Shown here piece after piece: positions 1-37,090 of a stretch of DNA of 64,000 nucleotides; position 1 is the stretch's first letter; each line of letters begins with the position of its first letter. The notes under the pieces were generated by a model. The model did no database searches and was not told where the DNA came from. It worked only from the letters and a program-made list of their open reading frames with translations. The translations under genes were made by a program, and so were the position numbers. The stretch comes from Liolophura sinensis (taxonomy: Eukaryota; Mollusca; Polyplacophora; Chitonida; Chitonidae), in NCBI RefSeq assembly GCF_032854445.1, contig NC_088300.1, positions 48,270,984 through 48,334,983 on the forward strand, given 5' to 3'.

Positions 1-2201
1 GACATGTAGATAAACTTGAGTTCCATTGTCACAAGTATTAGCCTCTTGAAACGTCGTCTGAAGTCATTTTACATGTCATATGGAGTGAGACAAGTGATCT
101 GCTTTGTATTGATAGCATTGAGACATTAATTGCTGGTATTTCAAAGTGCTAGTAACTGTTGATACATTTAACACTGATGTCAAGTGTTGGGTGCGCTTTC
201 ACCTGTTAGTTTTACAGTGCTTTGCATGTTGATTTTCTTTTATAAGAGGATGCAGGAAGGCACTTTTGGGATTAGTCATACCTTCTTGCAGTAATTAAAT
301 TTTTCTTTTTCTCAATTACTTGTTGTGTGGTGGTAATCTAAAAGAAAATATGTAAATTGGGAGAACAACTTAGCATCATCTAAAATTGGTGATCACATGT
401 AAAATGATTAAAATTTTTATTCAAGTTTTCCAACCGGTATATATTTATACTAAAAGTAACGGTAGCACAAAGAATTTCCAACACATTAGGTCCCATCTAG
501 TTTTCAGAAGGTAAAATTTCACTGTTCCCTTGACAGAAGGAAGTCCATATTTTTGTGGGAGTTGCGAAGCCTATGTCAGTGGTTGGCTGGTTGTGTCACA
601 CACTTGTCAGACGGCTCTTGGATATAAGTCAGTGTCTGTTCAGGGGTTGGGTTGACTTCTCCTGTTAGGTGTGAAATACGAGAGAGGCAGGGTTAGACTG
701 GATTCAGGGTGGAGTGTTTGGGGTTACTGCCCCCCAGGGCTAACTCGATGGTCCCTCCTGGTACCACCCCTCCAGACATGTGCCTTTGGCTAGGCAGAGC
801 TTCATCCTTTGAACTGACAGAAACTCTTCATTTCTCACCTTTCTTCACAAGGCTATTAATATTGCACAGTATAGTATGTTTCTCACTTTCTGAGAATTGA
901 ATCCAGCCAAGACCAGTAAGGAGTGGGCTTTAATTTTTAAAGTATGAGGAGTTGATTGCAAAATTTCCATCTACTTTTTTATGTATAAACTGATAAGTAA
1001 ATAAGGGTACATGCACATATAGTGCAGCATTTACTGGGGCTGTCATGGCCTTTCTGCACTTTTTGCGGGTTGAGAGGGAGCTGTCTTTGACCCTGAATGT
1101 GTGAAGGGGTGGGAGTGACCTGCGTAAGACCCTGAGCCACTAGCGGGTGCCTTGATGGATGGTCCATGTCAGTCCCTTCTGCCACCTGTAAGGTATATCC
1201 CAACCTGGGCCCCTCCTCAGATCAAGTACTTACAACTTCAAAGATTTTGGACTGCTCGTTTTCACCTGAGCTTTTTTTCTCTCATCATCCCAGGATCAGG
1301 CAGAAGATGTATGACGGGTGATTAAAAAGGCAGGTAACTATTTACAGAGGGTATGTGTGGCTGTTTGATTATGACCCCAGGCTGTTATCCTCAATTGTTA
1401 GTAATTACAGGTAGAAAGCCTAGCTGTCTCCTAGCCTGTGCCAATGGTGACAAAAAACAGCTTAGTTCACTGGTGAAAAGTGCCCCAGATGTGAACACCC
1501 GCCAGTGTGTTTAGGCAGTGGAGGGAAGTGTATATGTTAGATGTAGGTGTGCATGTCTCAGTGAGCTGTCTCCGCGCGAAAACTCGTAAGGTCCTGTGAC
1601 AAGGAGGCGAGCTGAAGAAGTTGTCGAATTGGAGGTATATAGACTACCAGTATTGTTGTCAGCTATGTTAGAGCCAGTCCAGGACACAGTGGGAACATAC
1701 AGGACTGCTGTGGCTGAGCAGTCAAAGGACAGCTAGGCCCGGTACTTCTGACAGCTCACTGCATTTCACATACCAGACACATACCAATACATATTTAACA
1801 TATATATGTGTGCTGTTTGTGTGTAATGGGGACAGTATGAAGGCTGGCTGATAACAAGAGTTGCTGAAGTAGCTGACTGGGGACCTGGCCTGCCAGCCTG
1901 CCTGTTCCGCCACTGTTTTATGTAGTTATCAGCCAGTAGTCAAATTCCCCCAGGCAATTATCGTCAGGATTGTGCTTGTTAAGGCCAACTTTTACCTGGA
2001 TTGTCCTGTATGTGTGTGTATATAGACAGTGAAAGGTAGCCTGGACTTTGCTTTGCTGTGTATGTGTGTGTGTGTAGACCTGCTCAAATAGCAGCATGCC
2101 TGACCGGGTTGGCTCTCATGTGACACCAGCATCCCCACCCTGTCCCAGGACACTCGAACAGTTTGTCTTCGTCTAGCCTAGCGTTGTTATTGTGCCTGTT
2201 C

Positions 2202-2264
2202 ATGTATCGACCATGGGTAGATGGTAACAGAATATGTGCTGTATCAGACAAAAAACGTCACAAG
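2202..2264 (+). CDS. RBPJ: Candidate first coding exon of RBPJ
   Basis: An ATG opens 21 codons (MYRPWVDGNRIC and on to KKRHK) ending at a strong donor, AAG|gtaagc, in phase 0. The first firm RBPJ exon also begins in phase 0 with GQFGYR. Vertebrate RBPJ isoforms similarly use short alternative first exons joined to GKFGERP. The fit of phase and donor is the only support; another short ATG-to-donor frame ends at 2651, and the true first exon could lie outside the window. Confidence 0.2.
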
Positions 2265-3461
2265 GTAAGCCCGAAAAGTACAGCAAACTTGCGGTTTTGT
2301 GGGTAGTTAATTGTCTGACTAAAGGTAGACTTGTGACAGCTGACCTATTTGATGTGTATGTAAAATCTCATCAGAAGGCTCTTTTCTTTTGACATGAGCT
2401 TTAAACTCTTCTTTTTACATTGATACATGTACATGGACAATGCTACATTTCAGTATCCAAACAAAGGGGCTAAAATGGACATTGTTAGGTCTTCACAATA
2501 ACAAAGTACTTGTAAGAAATTACATTTCTTGGCTATTTAAATGAATGCAGAAGAAGTTAAAACAGTTGTTTGCATTTTATGGGATTTAAGTTAAGGCAAG
2601 GAATTGTGAAATATACTGAATATTATGAATGCTGTACAAATTAAACTTCAAGGTAAGAGCATTATTAAAATTAAATTGGTATGTTTATAATGTGTGAACA
2701 AAAATTTGTCGTTACAGTTTTTTTCAAAATTGACCAGAGTATTAAACACACCAACTAATTTTCTGAGATCGGAATTTATAATGGATAATATAAATATTTC
2801 ACAGGAGAAATAAACAAGAATTAAGCCTGTGTAACCGGTAGCTGAAACTCAATGTCCAAACATGTAGAGAATTTTAGTGTTCAGATTTTGTCTGATATGA
2901 AGGGTGTCTGGATAGTTGGCCAGATGGGGTGGAATAAATTTGTAATGTAACCTTCATATGTTGGGTACTAACTCATCAAGGTGTGCTCACACGTGTCACA
3001 AGAATGCCATGTTTGTGTCCATTAACCACATGTACATGTATGTCTGCGTTTCAGATGCGCTTGATATGAGTAGTTTAATATGCTCATGACATTCTTGTGC
3101 GTACCAACATACAAGGTATGATTATCAGCGCATAAATAAAAATCATGGCGATAATAGAGAGTGTGCGTCCTGGGATAACTTACAGACTGTTAAAAAGGTT
3201 AAGCTTACCCTACATAAGAAAGAAATGTGCAGAATTGTCTGGTGTATCAGTATGCATATGTGTTTATATATAATGTCATGCCATTGATCTATCAGAAAAA
3301 AATCATCAGAAAGATGATCAGAAAAACTAGTTTGGAAGCAACACACAGAGAATCATAGTCTTCAGTTCAAAGTGCCATCAGAAAAATTTGAGTAAAAATG
3401 TTGATGCAACTTTTTTTACTAGAACCTAAATGGATTCCCATAGATTAATTTCCTCCCACCA

Positions 3462-3526
3462 TTGTCGTATAAGTGAAATATTTTTGAGGACTGTCTAAAA
3501 CATCAATTAATTAAATAAATAAATGT
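3462..3526 (+). mobile_element. SINE family 1 tail fragment
   Basis: GTCGTATAAGTGAAATATTT and AATTAAATAAATAAATG match the 3' tail of family 1. Confidence 0.7.
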
Positions 3527-4299
3527 AAGGGAAACCGTATTCTTTAAAGTAGTAATCCGTGCATTTACATACTGTTCATTTGTACATACATATCAGAAGA
3601 CTGTTTGAAGGACAGCTGAGATTACTGATGTTCATCTGCTTATGTAAAGTATTACTGCTCACTGAAGTGCATATAGCTATAGGAATATGCATGTACATGT
3701 ACCTTGTTTAAATTAAATACTGTGTTTTGTATTATTTTGGGGGTAAGTGAAAAATAATTCCTTCTTCTAAGGTCGTTTTTGGATAATATACAGTGTCAAC
3801 ATATTCTCAAACAGGTTAGCTGTGTGTAAAGTGGTGATGTAATATATATCAGCAGGCATCTTTAAAAGAATAAGGTAAAGTATTAATAATGACCTTTAGG
3901 TCAAAATGCACCACTAACAAGATCTTTGATGTAGGACAGAGTCTAAAAATAAAACATACCTCGAGGGGAGAACCGTCTCATCACTTGAACTCCCTTTGGC
4001 ATTGATTAGCTGATTTTGTTTCTTTTGTATTTCATTCAAACTAATTTTCACTCCTAAAATTGTAACAATGAAAATCTGATTTTTCAAGTGCAAATAACAC
4101 AAATCTGCATAACTGTCATAGGTATTTTTTCTTTCTGATACCCTGGAGGGTTCTTTTTTTGTAAAACTGGGACTGGGACTGATGTGGAGAAATGATAGAA
4201 TAAAAAATTTAAAAAAAAATTTTTTTAAAAAATGCACCTTCTGAACATTCTACATCTTTGTATTCGGACTGAAGCTCCAAACGTCTTCATATCAAGGAA

Positions 4300-4486
4300 A
4301 TGTGTATATATTTCATATTCTGAAGGCATCATTCTGTGTATACTGATGCAGTTATTCTTTTGTGCAGCACTTGAAATGACCGAACAGACCAATTTAGTTT
4401 TGTCTCCAAAATCAAATTGAAAATATGCATAAATTGCACTGAGTGTTTCTTTTTAATGTATGAAAAGGTTGAGGAATTAGGGCTCT
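4300..4486 (+). mobile_element. MITE-like element A, second copy
   Basis: TCTGAAGGCATCATTCTGTG, GACCAATTTAGTTTTGTCTC and GAAAAGGTTGAGGAATTAGG match the reverse complement of the 5167-5389 copy, in the same order. The left terminal repeat is not preserved. Confidence 0.78.
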
Positions 4487-5166
4487 ACAGCTGGGAAAAG
4501 AAAAGGGGAAAAAAGCAAGACAGAAGTTATTGTAGCTCTGATTTGTACAGTAGTTATGAAGATAATCTTTGTTAATGAGACCTTGAGTAACCTGTAATTA
4601 CAGTGTTAAACTTATTGACCTGCCCCTTCTGTTCAGTTTAATACCTGTATTTTCTAACACACCCCACTCAATGAATTGAAGGGTTTTGAAAAGCCTAAAG
4701 ACTCTGCTTGCCACAAATATGACCTTTATGCCCTGATTCAGTTCATCAACAACATTTTGTAGGCTGATCAAATAATTGGTGTATGCTACATAGAGGAAAT
4801 GTTTGAAGTGGCAGTAATTATTTGGGTATGTCGTGCTGAGCCATGTACCTGGTCCTCATCAGGCGTAAAGCTATCATGGAATACAGCTACTGTAAATCGT
4901 CAATCTTTTTAACTGCTTAAGTACTTTTTTCAATGGAACTGATGCATACATGTACAATTATTATGAAAATGATGCTAAAATAATTAGTTGTTGTAGATGC
5001 AAGCTTCCTAAAACTGTAAAAATTATTTCTCTACATCCCACAGTTCTCTCAGAATGTTGTAAAATATTGGTTGCAGAATTTAAAAAAGGTTAAAAGACCT
5101 TAAGAAAGGTTGAAGAATTAGGGTTTATAATCCTTAGAGGCTCAGGTAAACAAACTAGCCTTTTTA

Positions 5167-5389
5167 CCCTAATTCGTCAACCTTTTCGCATATGAAAGAG
5201 CAACTTTCATTGCATTTTATGCACATTTTAATTTGATTTTGGGCACAAAACTACATTGGTTGGATTGGTCAGTGTCAGGGCTTCACCAAAATTATAAGTA
5301 TAAAAAGAATAAGTCCACACAGAATAATGTCTTCAGGATATGCTTGATAAAAAACTTTGTAAACATACGAAAAGGTTGAAGAATTTAAG
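5167..5389 (-). mobile_element. MITE-like element A, copy with both terminal inverted repeats
   Basis: CTAATTCGTCAACCTTTTCG at the left and CGAAAAGGTTGAAGAATT at the right form inverted ends on a ~220-bp non-coding element. A further end fragment (AAAGGTTGAAGAATTAGGGT) lies at 5108. The interior matches the copy near 4.3-4.5 kb in reverse orientation. Confidence 0.8.
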
Positions 5390-5543
5390 TAGTTTGACAG
5401 ACACGTCTTACATGTTTATGTAGGTTTACATACAGTCTACGCAGCATGTTAGCTTTGAGGTATGGCTGCATCTCTCTGTGACTCGTTGCATCAGGAATGA
5501 TCATAAATGTAGTAGCAGTTTAAAATTTGCCGTTGAGACTTGA

Positions 5544-5855
5544 TTTATTTACTTATTTGATTGTTGTTTCACGCCGTACTTAAGAATATTGCACTTATAC
5601 GATGACGGCCAGCATTATGAGGGGAGGAAACCGGGCAGAACAGGGGGAAGCCCACGACCATCCACAGGTTGCTGGCAGACCTTCCCACTTACGGCTAGAG
5701 AGGAAGCCATCATGAGCTGGACTTGAACTCACAGCGTCCGCATTGGTGAAAGGCTTCTGGGTCATTGCGTAGCGCTACAGCATCTGCATTGGTGAAAGGC
5801 TTCTCGGTCATTGCGCTGCGCTAGCGTGCTAACCGACTGAGCCACACAGGCCCCT
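5544..5855 (-). mobile_element. tRNA-derived SINE (family 1), near full length
   Basis: Read on the minus strand it starts with a tRNA-like head (GGGGCC, TGGCTCAGTCGGTTAG as box A, GAGTTCAAGTCC as box B). A conserved centre follows (GGTTTCCTCCCC, CATAATGCTGGCC), then a tail ending in AAATAAAT-type repeats. A ~44-bp piece of the head (GCATTGGTGAAAGGCTTCT) is duplicated inside this copy. Confidence 0.9.
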
Positions 5856-8800
5856 GCCATTGAGATTTGAGTTCCCAGTCAATTTTCCAAGTGAACTACA
5901 AATGTAAGGCTGCCTTCTTATAAAGTTAAGATAGTTTATGTCCAGATTTTGGTTACCCCTTTCTGATAAGTTGTCACCCAGTTGGAGTAGACACTTCACA
6001 CAAGAAAATCTACACCTGTATATTTAGTATGAACAAACATACCTTTTTGCAGAGCTTAAAATAGTTTCATTGGTTTTCAACATAGCCACTTTAAAGCTAA
6101 ATGTGCTTGCTCAGTGTGAAACAACAGGAAATGCTTAAGAGTGAACAAAAATGTGGTGTACCCATACTTGTATGTATTCATAGATAAAATTCATTAGTTT
6201 CTAATAATGTATTTACAGTATCACCATTGATAACAGCCTGGTGATTTTGCTGTAACAATGCTACATTGATAAGGCCTTGTTTCTTAACAATGTTTTAATT
6301 AACGTACAATCTAATGTACTGGCTCTTTAATAAAACCTGTACATAGCAGGTTTTTTTAATGTTCATTTCTTTTTGCTTGTTAATTTAGTCACAGGTTAAT
6401 AGCTCTCTTTTGTTGTAAGACTAGGAATAGTACAGTTAAATGCAGGTTGCTACAGGTAATGAGATATGCATTACACCTTGGCTAAAATTGCTTTCACAGG
6501 TATCTGTTAAGCAAATCCTGATATTTTAGCTTTCTTTGTAAATAATAGATTTTTTTTCCATATTATCTCCAGTTTGCATATGTTCAGAAATGTATTTGTT
6601 CAGCAAGATCGAGACATGTACATACATATGTGATAGTAGCACGATGTCTGTGTACACTGTGCTAATAGTCAGCAAGTGCACTAACCTGTTGGGCTTGAAT
6701 ACATGTAAGTTTGCCTTAGGTCATTCTTCCAAACTCAAATACTCAGTAGGGCTTTGACCACTCAGTCCTATTTCAAATATTTGCGAGTTTCTGATCTTGT
6801 TTTGAGCTGCCAAATAGTGACTGTCATTAAATACCTTTTATATTTTAATCCCGATTCAAACTGGGCAGAAAGTTGTCCTTGGTGTTGTATTGACAGTGGT
6901 GTAGGTTACAGTACAGGAGTGTACACATTTGATGTCCATCTATGTTACAGTCATGTTTTCTACCTGTACACCCTGAAAAAAAACCCATACAATATTCAAC
7001 CTTTTCTATTCATTCACTTATTGATTTATACTTCAGCTTGATCTATTTTCTAAAAGTGAATGGCTATTTATATAATCCCACCGCACACAAGATGCGTTGA
7101 ATGATCTGGTAGGTGTAACTATGCTAAGACTGTCCACTTATTGGACGGTATGGGCACTGACTGCTTGGGAGGTGTATTCAGGTATAGGTACCTGTCTTCT
7201 CCTCAGCTATTCAACTGCAAATTCAAATATACCCACATATGCATTCATATCAACATGATTATCAAATTCGCTTTTGATTAAGCATAAAACTGACAGGCTC
7301 AGATTTGGAAATTGCCGGTACTTGGGATATCCTAGGTCATCATACTGTGTCACCCGTCTTCTTGTCAAGGACTTGAAAAATTGTTTGGGGATCCTGTTTT
7401 TCACATTCAATATATTCAAGGGTATCCTTTCTAGTGTGCATACAATCAGTGACATGTAAAGCTTTAGGTGCAGTTGGGATTTCATTTGCTCTGTAATTGG
7501 ATCTTCTGTAGAAGTACATGTAATTTGTGCTGTACAATCTATGTCAACTGCAATTTCATTGCCAAGTTCTCTGTTCATGTAGCAGTTTTGCTTGTGCTGT
7601 TTTTAGCATTTTATTCACCAGTTTGCATGGTAAAATTAATATTGTTTAATAATAATAATCTCATTTTAATTCATGGAGTGGTTAGAAGACTGTTTTTTTT
7701 TTTATTGGAGAGCAACTATTTATTCCCTGAATTTATATTTTTCATTTTTCTGGGAATTGTGAAATATGGGTGCACTATATGCACCAGTGCATTTTACTGA
7801 AAGGACTTAGTGACTAAAATGTACATTGCAAATATGTTCATGCCCATTTCCCTTAGGGTAACATGGTGCTCCATTCATCATTCATGATACCAACTTCAGT
7901 GCCAGTAAAATGTGATTTAGTAGCGTTTGCAACATCTTTTTTTTTATTTCTTCAATCATTGACATACACTGATAAGGTGAATGTCATGAATGAATGATGA
8001 ATATTTGTATTTTCCTTCTACTTACTACTGCAATGTAAAACTGTTCCATTTCAACTGTTAAGGCACATGTTGATTTGTATATGTAGGATGCCCTATAAAT
8101 TATTGGTGTGTTCAACTTTCTGAAATATCTTTCGGAAAGTCAGACACGCCTGTAATTTGTTGAGGATGCTCTACGTGCACATAAGCAGTCTGGTCTGTAC
8201 ACATACGATCAATGCAACTTTTGTGTTTTTTTTTTTAAATTTTGGAACTTTAAAAGGTAGAAAAACAAGCAGATGCTGTACACATATCTCTCTCCTTTTG
8301 AACATGTTGTAAACTTCTGACCATATTTGTTGTTCATTGGCCAATGTGATCGTCAGAGCGCTGTCATGGATACTTACTTGATGAATAACTTTAGTCCCAA
8401 ACACCCTGACAGTTTAACTGCATCAGGTTTTTAAATGGAGCACGCTCTGATGTTGATTTGGGGCCATCTTTGGCCAATCAAAATTTTTACCATGCATAGC
8501 GTCAGAGTGGACTCGGACTACCAATGGGAAGGCAGAGCAATCTTTCCATCCCTGGTTTGATTGCGCACACTAGTTATACAACAGTCTCTGTTAGCTGAGG
8601 TGACCATAAACGACAAGAGAAGGTGAATATGGAATCCAGTGAAGGATATAAAAATACAAAACTTTTTTGAGAGTCCACATTTTTTAAGAGGTTCCTTTTA
8701 TTTCACTCACATAATTAGAGGGGTTTTACTAATTAGGGAGTTTTACTAAAACCTGTGTCGCCATTCATTTTTGTGTTATTTATAAATACTGTTCAATCTA

Positions 8801-9629
8801 CATGTAAAGCAACAATAGAGCCATAGAAAACTAGAAAGTGTACATTACACTGCATATATACATGTAGGTACAAGTGTCTATAAGAAAGCCTTACATGTAC
8901 ATTGAATTACATGTGCATGTGAAAGAGTTTTTGTGTTTTTCTGCATGAATTGTTCTCTAATTGTGTGTGTGTGTGTGGCTTGTTTTTTTTTTTAAGGAAA
9001 AATGCTATTCTTGATCAGAGTGGGTAATTGGGGTACTTGATGACCATCCCAGATAGGTAGTAGTGGAGGAAGGCTGTACAGTGTTATAAAGCTGTCGAGT
9101 ACAGTGTAATACAGACAAGCACTCTCTTTACCTACTGTTTTACTTTTATGGCTTTCTGATGTGCTGTCAAGATTGAGGAAGATCTTTGTCTTGACACCAT
9201 GCCGGTCTCCGTGCCACTGTTGATACTTACTTTACCTGTTGTCTTAGATCCTGATATTGATTTACTTGTATTTAATTTAAACAAATTTGAAACATTTGTC
9301 AACAGTTTGCTGCCTGGGCATGCAGACTTGGCCTCAACATATGTATCTCAAAGCCGAGAAGTCATATCTTAAAATAGAAGATATTATAGTTGCTCATAGG
9401 AATTCTCTTGTTTTGTTTATCAGCAAGACAATCACGTTCATATCAATATTTCTAATTAACATGAGGTCGCTTAACAGTGTGTCTAACAAAAATACTTAAA
9501 AGATTTTCTCTTCGGCATAATAGAGATAGACTGTGGTCATAGTTTTTATTGAGAATGATATTTAGACTATTTACTCATAGTCAGAGAAGGTTTTAAGAAT
9601 CTAAAGTGTTAAAGAGTTATTCATGGTCA

Positions 9630-9655
9630 TTTTTTTTTTTTTTTTTTTTTTTTTT
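9630..9655. repeat. 26-base poly(T) tract
   Basis: Uninterrupted T run in the RBPJ upstream or intronic region; likely length-variable. Confidence 0.95.
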
Positions 9656-10544
9656 GTTCATTCTTCTCTAGGTTAAATAAAAACCTTCACATTCAAATTT
9701 ATATTGAGTGATATAAATGAAAAACCATCATGGTGTAGTATTTTTGCATATTTTGCTTCTTCTTGAAATATTAATAACGCCTGCAATATCAGCCCAAGAT
9801 GAAGAGTAAACATATCATGACATATGAACCCCCACCCCGGTTGTTATGGCTGAAAAGTGTCTGTTTAAGATGGGGTTAGTTTTAAACTTACTCAGTAACC
9901 CTAGCTATATCTCAACTGTTTTTTTTTTTAAATGGGATTGTGTAAATGTGACGTTGCATTCATTCCCCTGCAGGCAGTATAACCCTTGTCAAAGAATTGC
10001 TTCCTCCACAATGTTTAGATTTCTAAAGAAATTCTCAATCTGTTAAAAATTTTGATACCTCCTCTTTATTTACGAGATAAGATTTGGGAATATTTTATGA
10101 CAGCTACTTGCCGCACCACGTGCCTGGTTAAAATGTAAATAGCTATGCAGTGTCTCATTTGAATGGGTGTATCTTCAGGACTCACTCCCATCTACTAAAA
10201 TCATCTTTTGATAACACTATACGGCGTGTGTCAGGAAAACTTCTTTTATATGCACCTATTGATATGAGCTTGCATTTTTCCTACGCGCTGACCTGTACAC
10301 ATATGTTTGTTCATGCCGCTTGTTATGAGACATCCAATAAGGTCAGCTAATGGGGACTCAAGGTTGAATTGCCTTTAAGATTTTTAGCTCAGGATCCCGA
10401 AACCAGCCCCTACATTTAGAGCTTTACCTGTCAAGTATTGAAAGACAGATTTCCTTATGTTAATGTGACATATACATGTACATGTATTTAAGATGTCCTA
10501 ATGCAGTGTGGCGCTAATGTTGTTGTATCTCTTGTACTTTGCAG

Positions 10545-34924
<24,380 letters not shown>

Positions 34925-35920
34925 ACACAGGCAGGCAACATGCTGCATGCTCACCAGCCCAGCCTGTCATCGGTGGAGAAGCCAACAGGCTAAGCTGTGC
35001 CCTAATGAGGTGTATATTCCAGTATTGCCAAAGGAGTATTCTCTGAAGGCCAGTATGCTGTCCTCCCTGGCGGATGGACAGACAGACAGACATATGGCTT
35101 TATTTCCTAGATATTACTAGTGCCTTTGAACCCTTTACTGCTACATCATTGTAGGATGTGTGACTTGACGGACTTTCAGTCCAGTGTTGTCTCAAGGAAC
35201 TAAATGGATTTGAACTGTGCAAACGCCAAGCCATTTGGATTCGGGACAACAGACAATGATGATTATTGCCTGTCCATTGCTGTCATTTGACAGTGATATC
35301 AGGCTGTTGTAAGCCTGTGATCAGTAGTTGACATAAGGCTGGATTCGAGTCTGGGACAGTAACTGCTACCAAGGGACATAACTCTCAAGAGGATTGAGTG
35401 TGGATATTCTGCTCTAAATGCAAACAGCTGTGAGCTCCTGTAAAACAGACTGTACTTATTTCATAGTGCTGATACAGGGTCATTCGTTATATATATACAC
35501 AACTGTGAATGGACTGAATGCCGTGTAATGCAACTGCAGGTCTGACAACAAAATTACTTGTGGTTAACATACACTGCACAGTGATCTTACAGATGCCTAT
35601 ACATTCTGACACTGGATACTTTTCCTATGAACTTACAATAGTCTATACACTCAATGTACAGTATAAATCAAGTGCCTGATCAAGACAACATGGAGACTGT
35701 ATATTTTACCCGCTTGATCAGAGATGTGCATGTAAATATATAAGTACACATATATATATAGATATATAGGTGGAAAGGGAGATAAATCCACCCCTTTCCC
35801 TCTGCAGTTGACATGCACTGTTTTAGTTCAGTTGAATGTACATAATATGACAGTGAAGACCTAAACCAATCCCTGATTGTCAGATGTTTTATAAATAAAG
35901 ACAGACTATTTCATGAATTA
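34925..35920 (+). other. RBPJ: RBPJ 3' UTR with poly(A) signal
   Basis: About 1 kb of sequence without coding features follows the RBPJ stop. A canonical AATAAA lies at 35894-35899. The cleavage site itself is inferred, and longer UTRs cannot be excluded. Confidence 0.5.
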
Positions 35921-36140
35921 TCACCCTTCACCCATCTTCACCTCATACATATCTGTATACATGTTAACTGGTTAGGTGACATTTTGGAACTGTTGCATGT
36001 TGGTTATGCATAATGGAGGCATATGCAATGATATAAGCATAGACTACGACAGGTCATTATCTTGTTCTATATGGAGCAGTCGGCATGTTTGAATTGGCCA
36101 GGCAAAGTTATTATGGGATATATCTTTCTGATCCTTTTTC

Positions 36141-36316
36141 TTAAAGGGATACAGAATCGACATCGAATGGCTCAGAGTAGAGATGGAGTAAACCATGCAA
36201 CCTTGGTTACGCTTGAATAAATCTGTTATTCATAAAAGTCAGCTTAGGCTAGGCATAACCTCGACATGCCTATCTCTCACACCAGCCAATCAGAATCAGT
36301 ATTCTGTATTCCTTTA
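36141..36316. mobile_element. MITE-like element B, copy 2
   Basis: Same order as copy 1: GGGATACAGAATCGACATCG at the left, AGGCATAACCTCGACATGCC inside, and CCTATCTCTCACACCAGCC with AATCAGAATCAGTATTC at the right. Intergenic, just past the RBPJ poly(A) signal. Confidence 0.82.
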
Positions 36317-36754
36317 CACCCGTGTGGAAATAACATTTTAAAAAGTAGAAGTAAGTCTGCACATGACACGTGTACAGAGGGTATGACTTATGTCCCTGTA
36401 AACAAAACCATAGAATATGCATCGGCCCCCCTCTCAGAAAATAGTGGGTTTGTGTGTATGATAATCTGGGCATGTAATACATATGTGACTGAGCTGCCAC
36501 TGAGTTGAACTACCAGGTAACAAGAAACATGCTTGAAATTGTCAGATGGGTATACAGTAGACATGGGCATTATATACATGTAATCGTTCATCAACTAAGA
36601 CTTGAAAATCATTCTTTTTAAATACATATACATTTCATCCGACAGGCTGTATATGACAGTCATTTTTCAAGGAGGGTTGTAGTACATGCTCCTGTGGATG
36701 TCATTACTCATCTGTAAGTTGACAACCCCATCTGCATGCACCCATCCTTATCAC

Positions 36755-37090
36755 TGTGAAAATTGACAGGTGTGTTCTGTCCATTTCCTTGTGAAGATTG
36801 TCAGGTGTGCCTTGTCCCATTTCCTCATTAAGATTGCCAGGTGTGTTATCTATATCCTCATGAAGACTGACAAGACTGTTGTCCATTTCCTCACGAAGAT
36901 TGTCAGGTGTGTTCTGTCCATTTCCTCATGAAGATTGTCAAGTGTGTTTTGTCCATTTCCTCATTAAGATTGCCAGGTGTGCTCTGTTTATTTCCTTGTG
37001 AAGAGTGACAGGTGTGTTTTGTCCATTTTCTCATGAAGATAGTCAGGTGTGTTGTGTCACATTTCCTCATTAAGATTGCCAGTCGTGTGT
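36755..37090. repeat. 35-bp minisatellite
   Basis: About nine to ten units of TCCATTTCCTCATGAAGATT plus GTCAGGTGTGTTTTG, 35-36 bp each, with variants (CATTAAGATTGCC). Intergenic between the convergent 3' ends of RBPJ and CCDC91. Confidence 0.9.

Larger units (their letters stand above)
1..10544. other. RBPJ 5' region or first intron; no firm coding exon
   Basis: AT-rich DNA with MITE A copies, one SINE, a SINE tail, poly(T) and a candidate first exon (2202-2264). Open frames up to ~120 codons (7207-7578) have no recognisable similarity and overlap open frames on the other strand. Confidence 0.6.

Noticed and set aside
7207-7578. 123-codon minus-strand frame
   Set aside because: No recognisable similarity, overlapping open frames on the other strand, no splice or poly(A) context.
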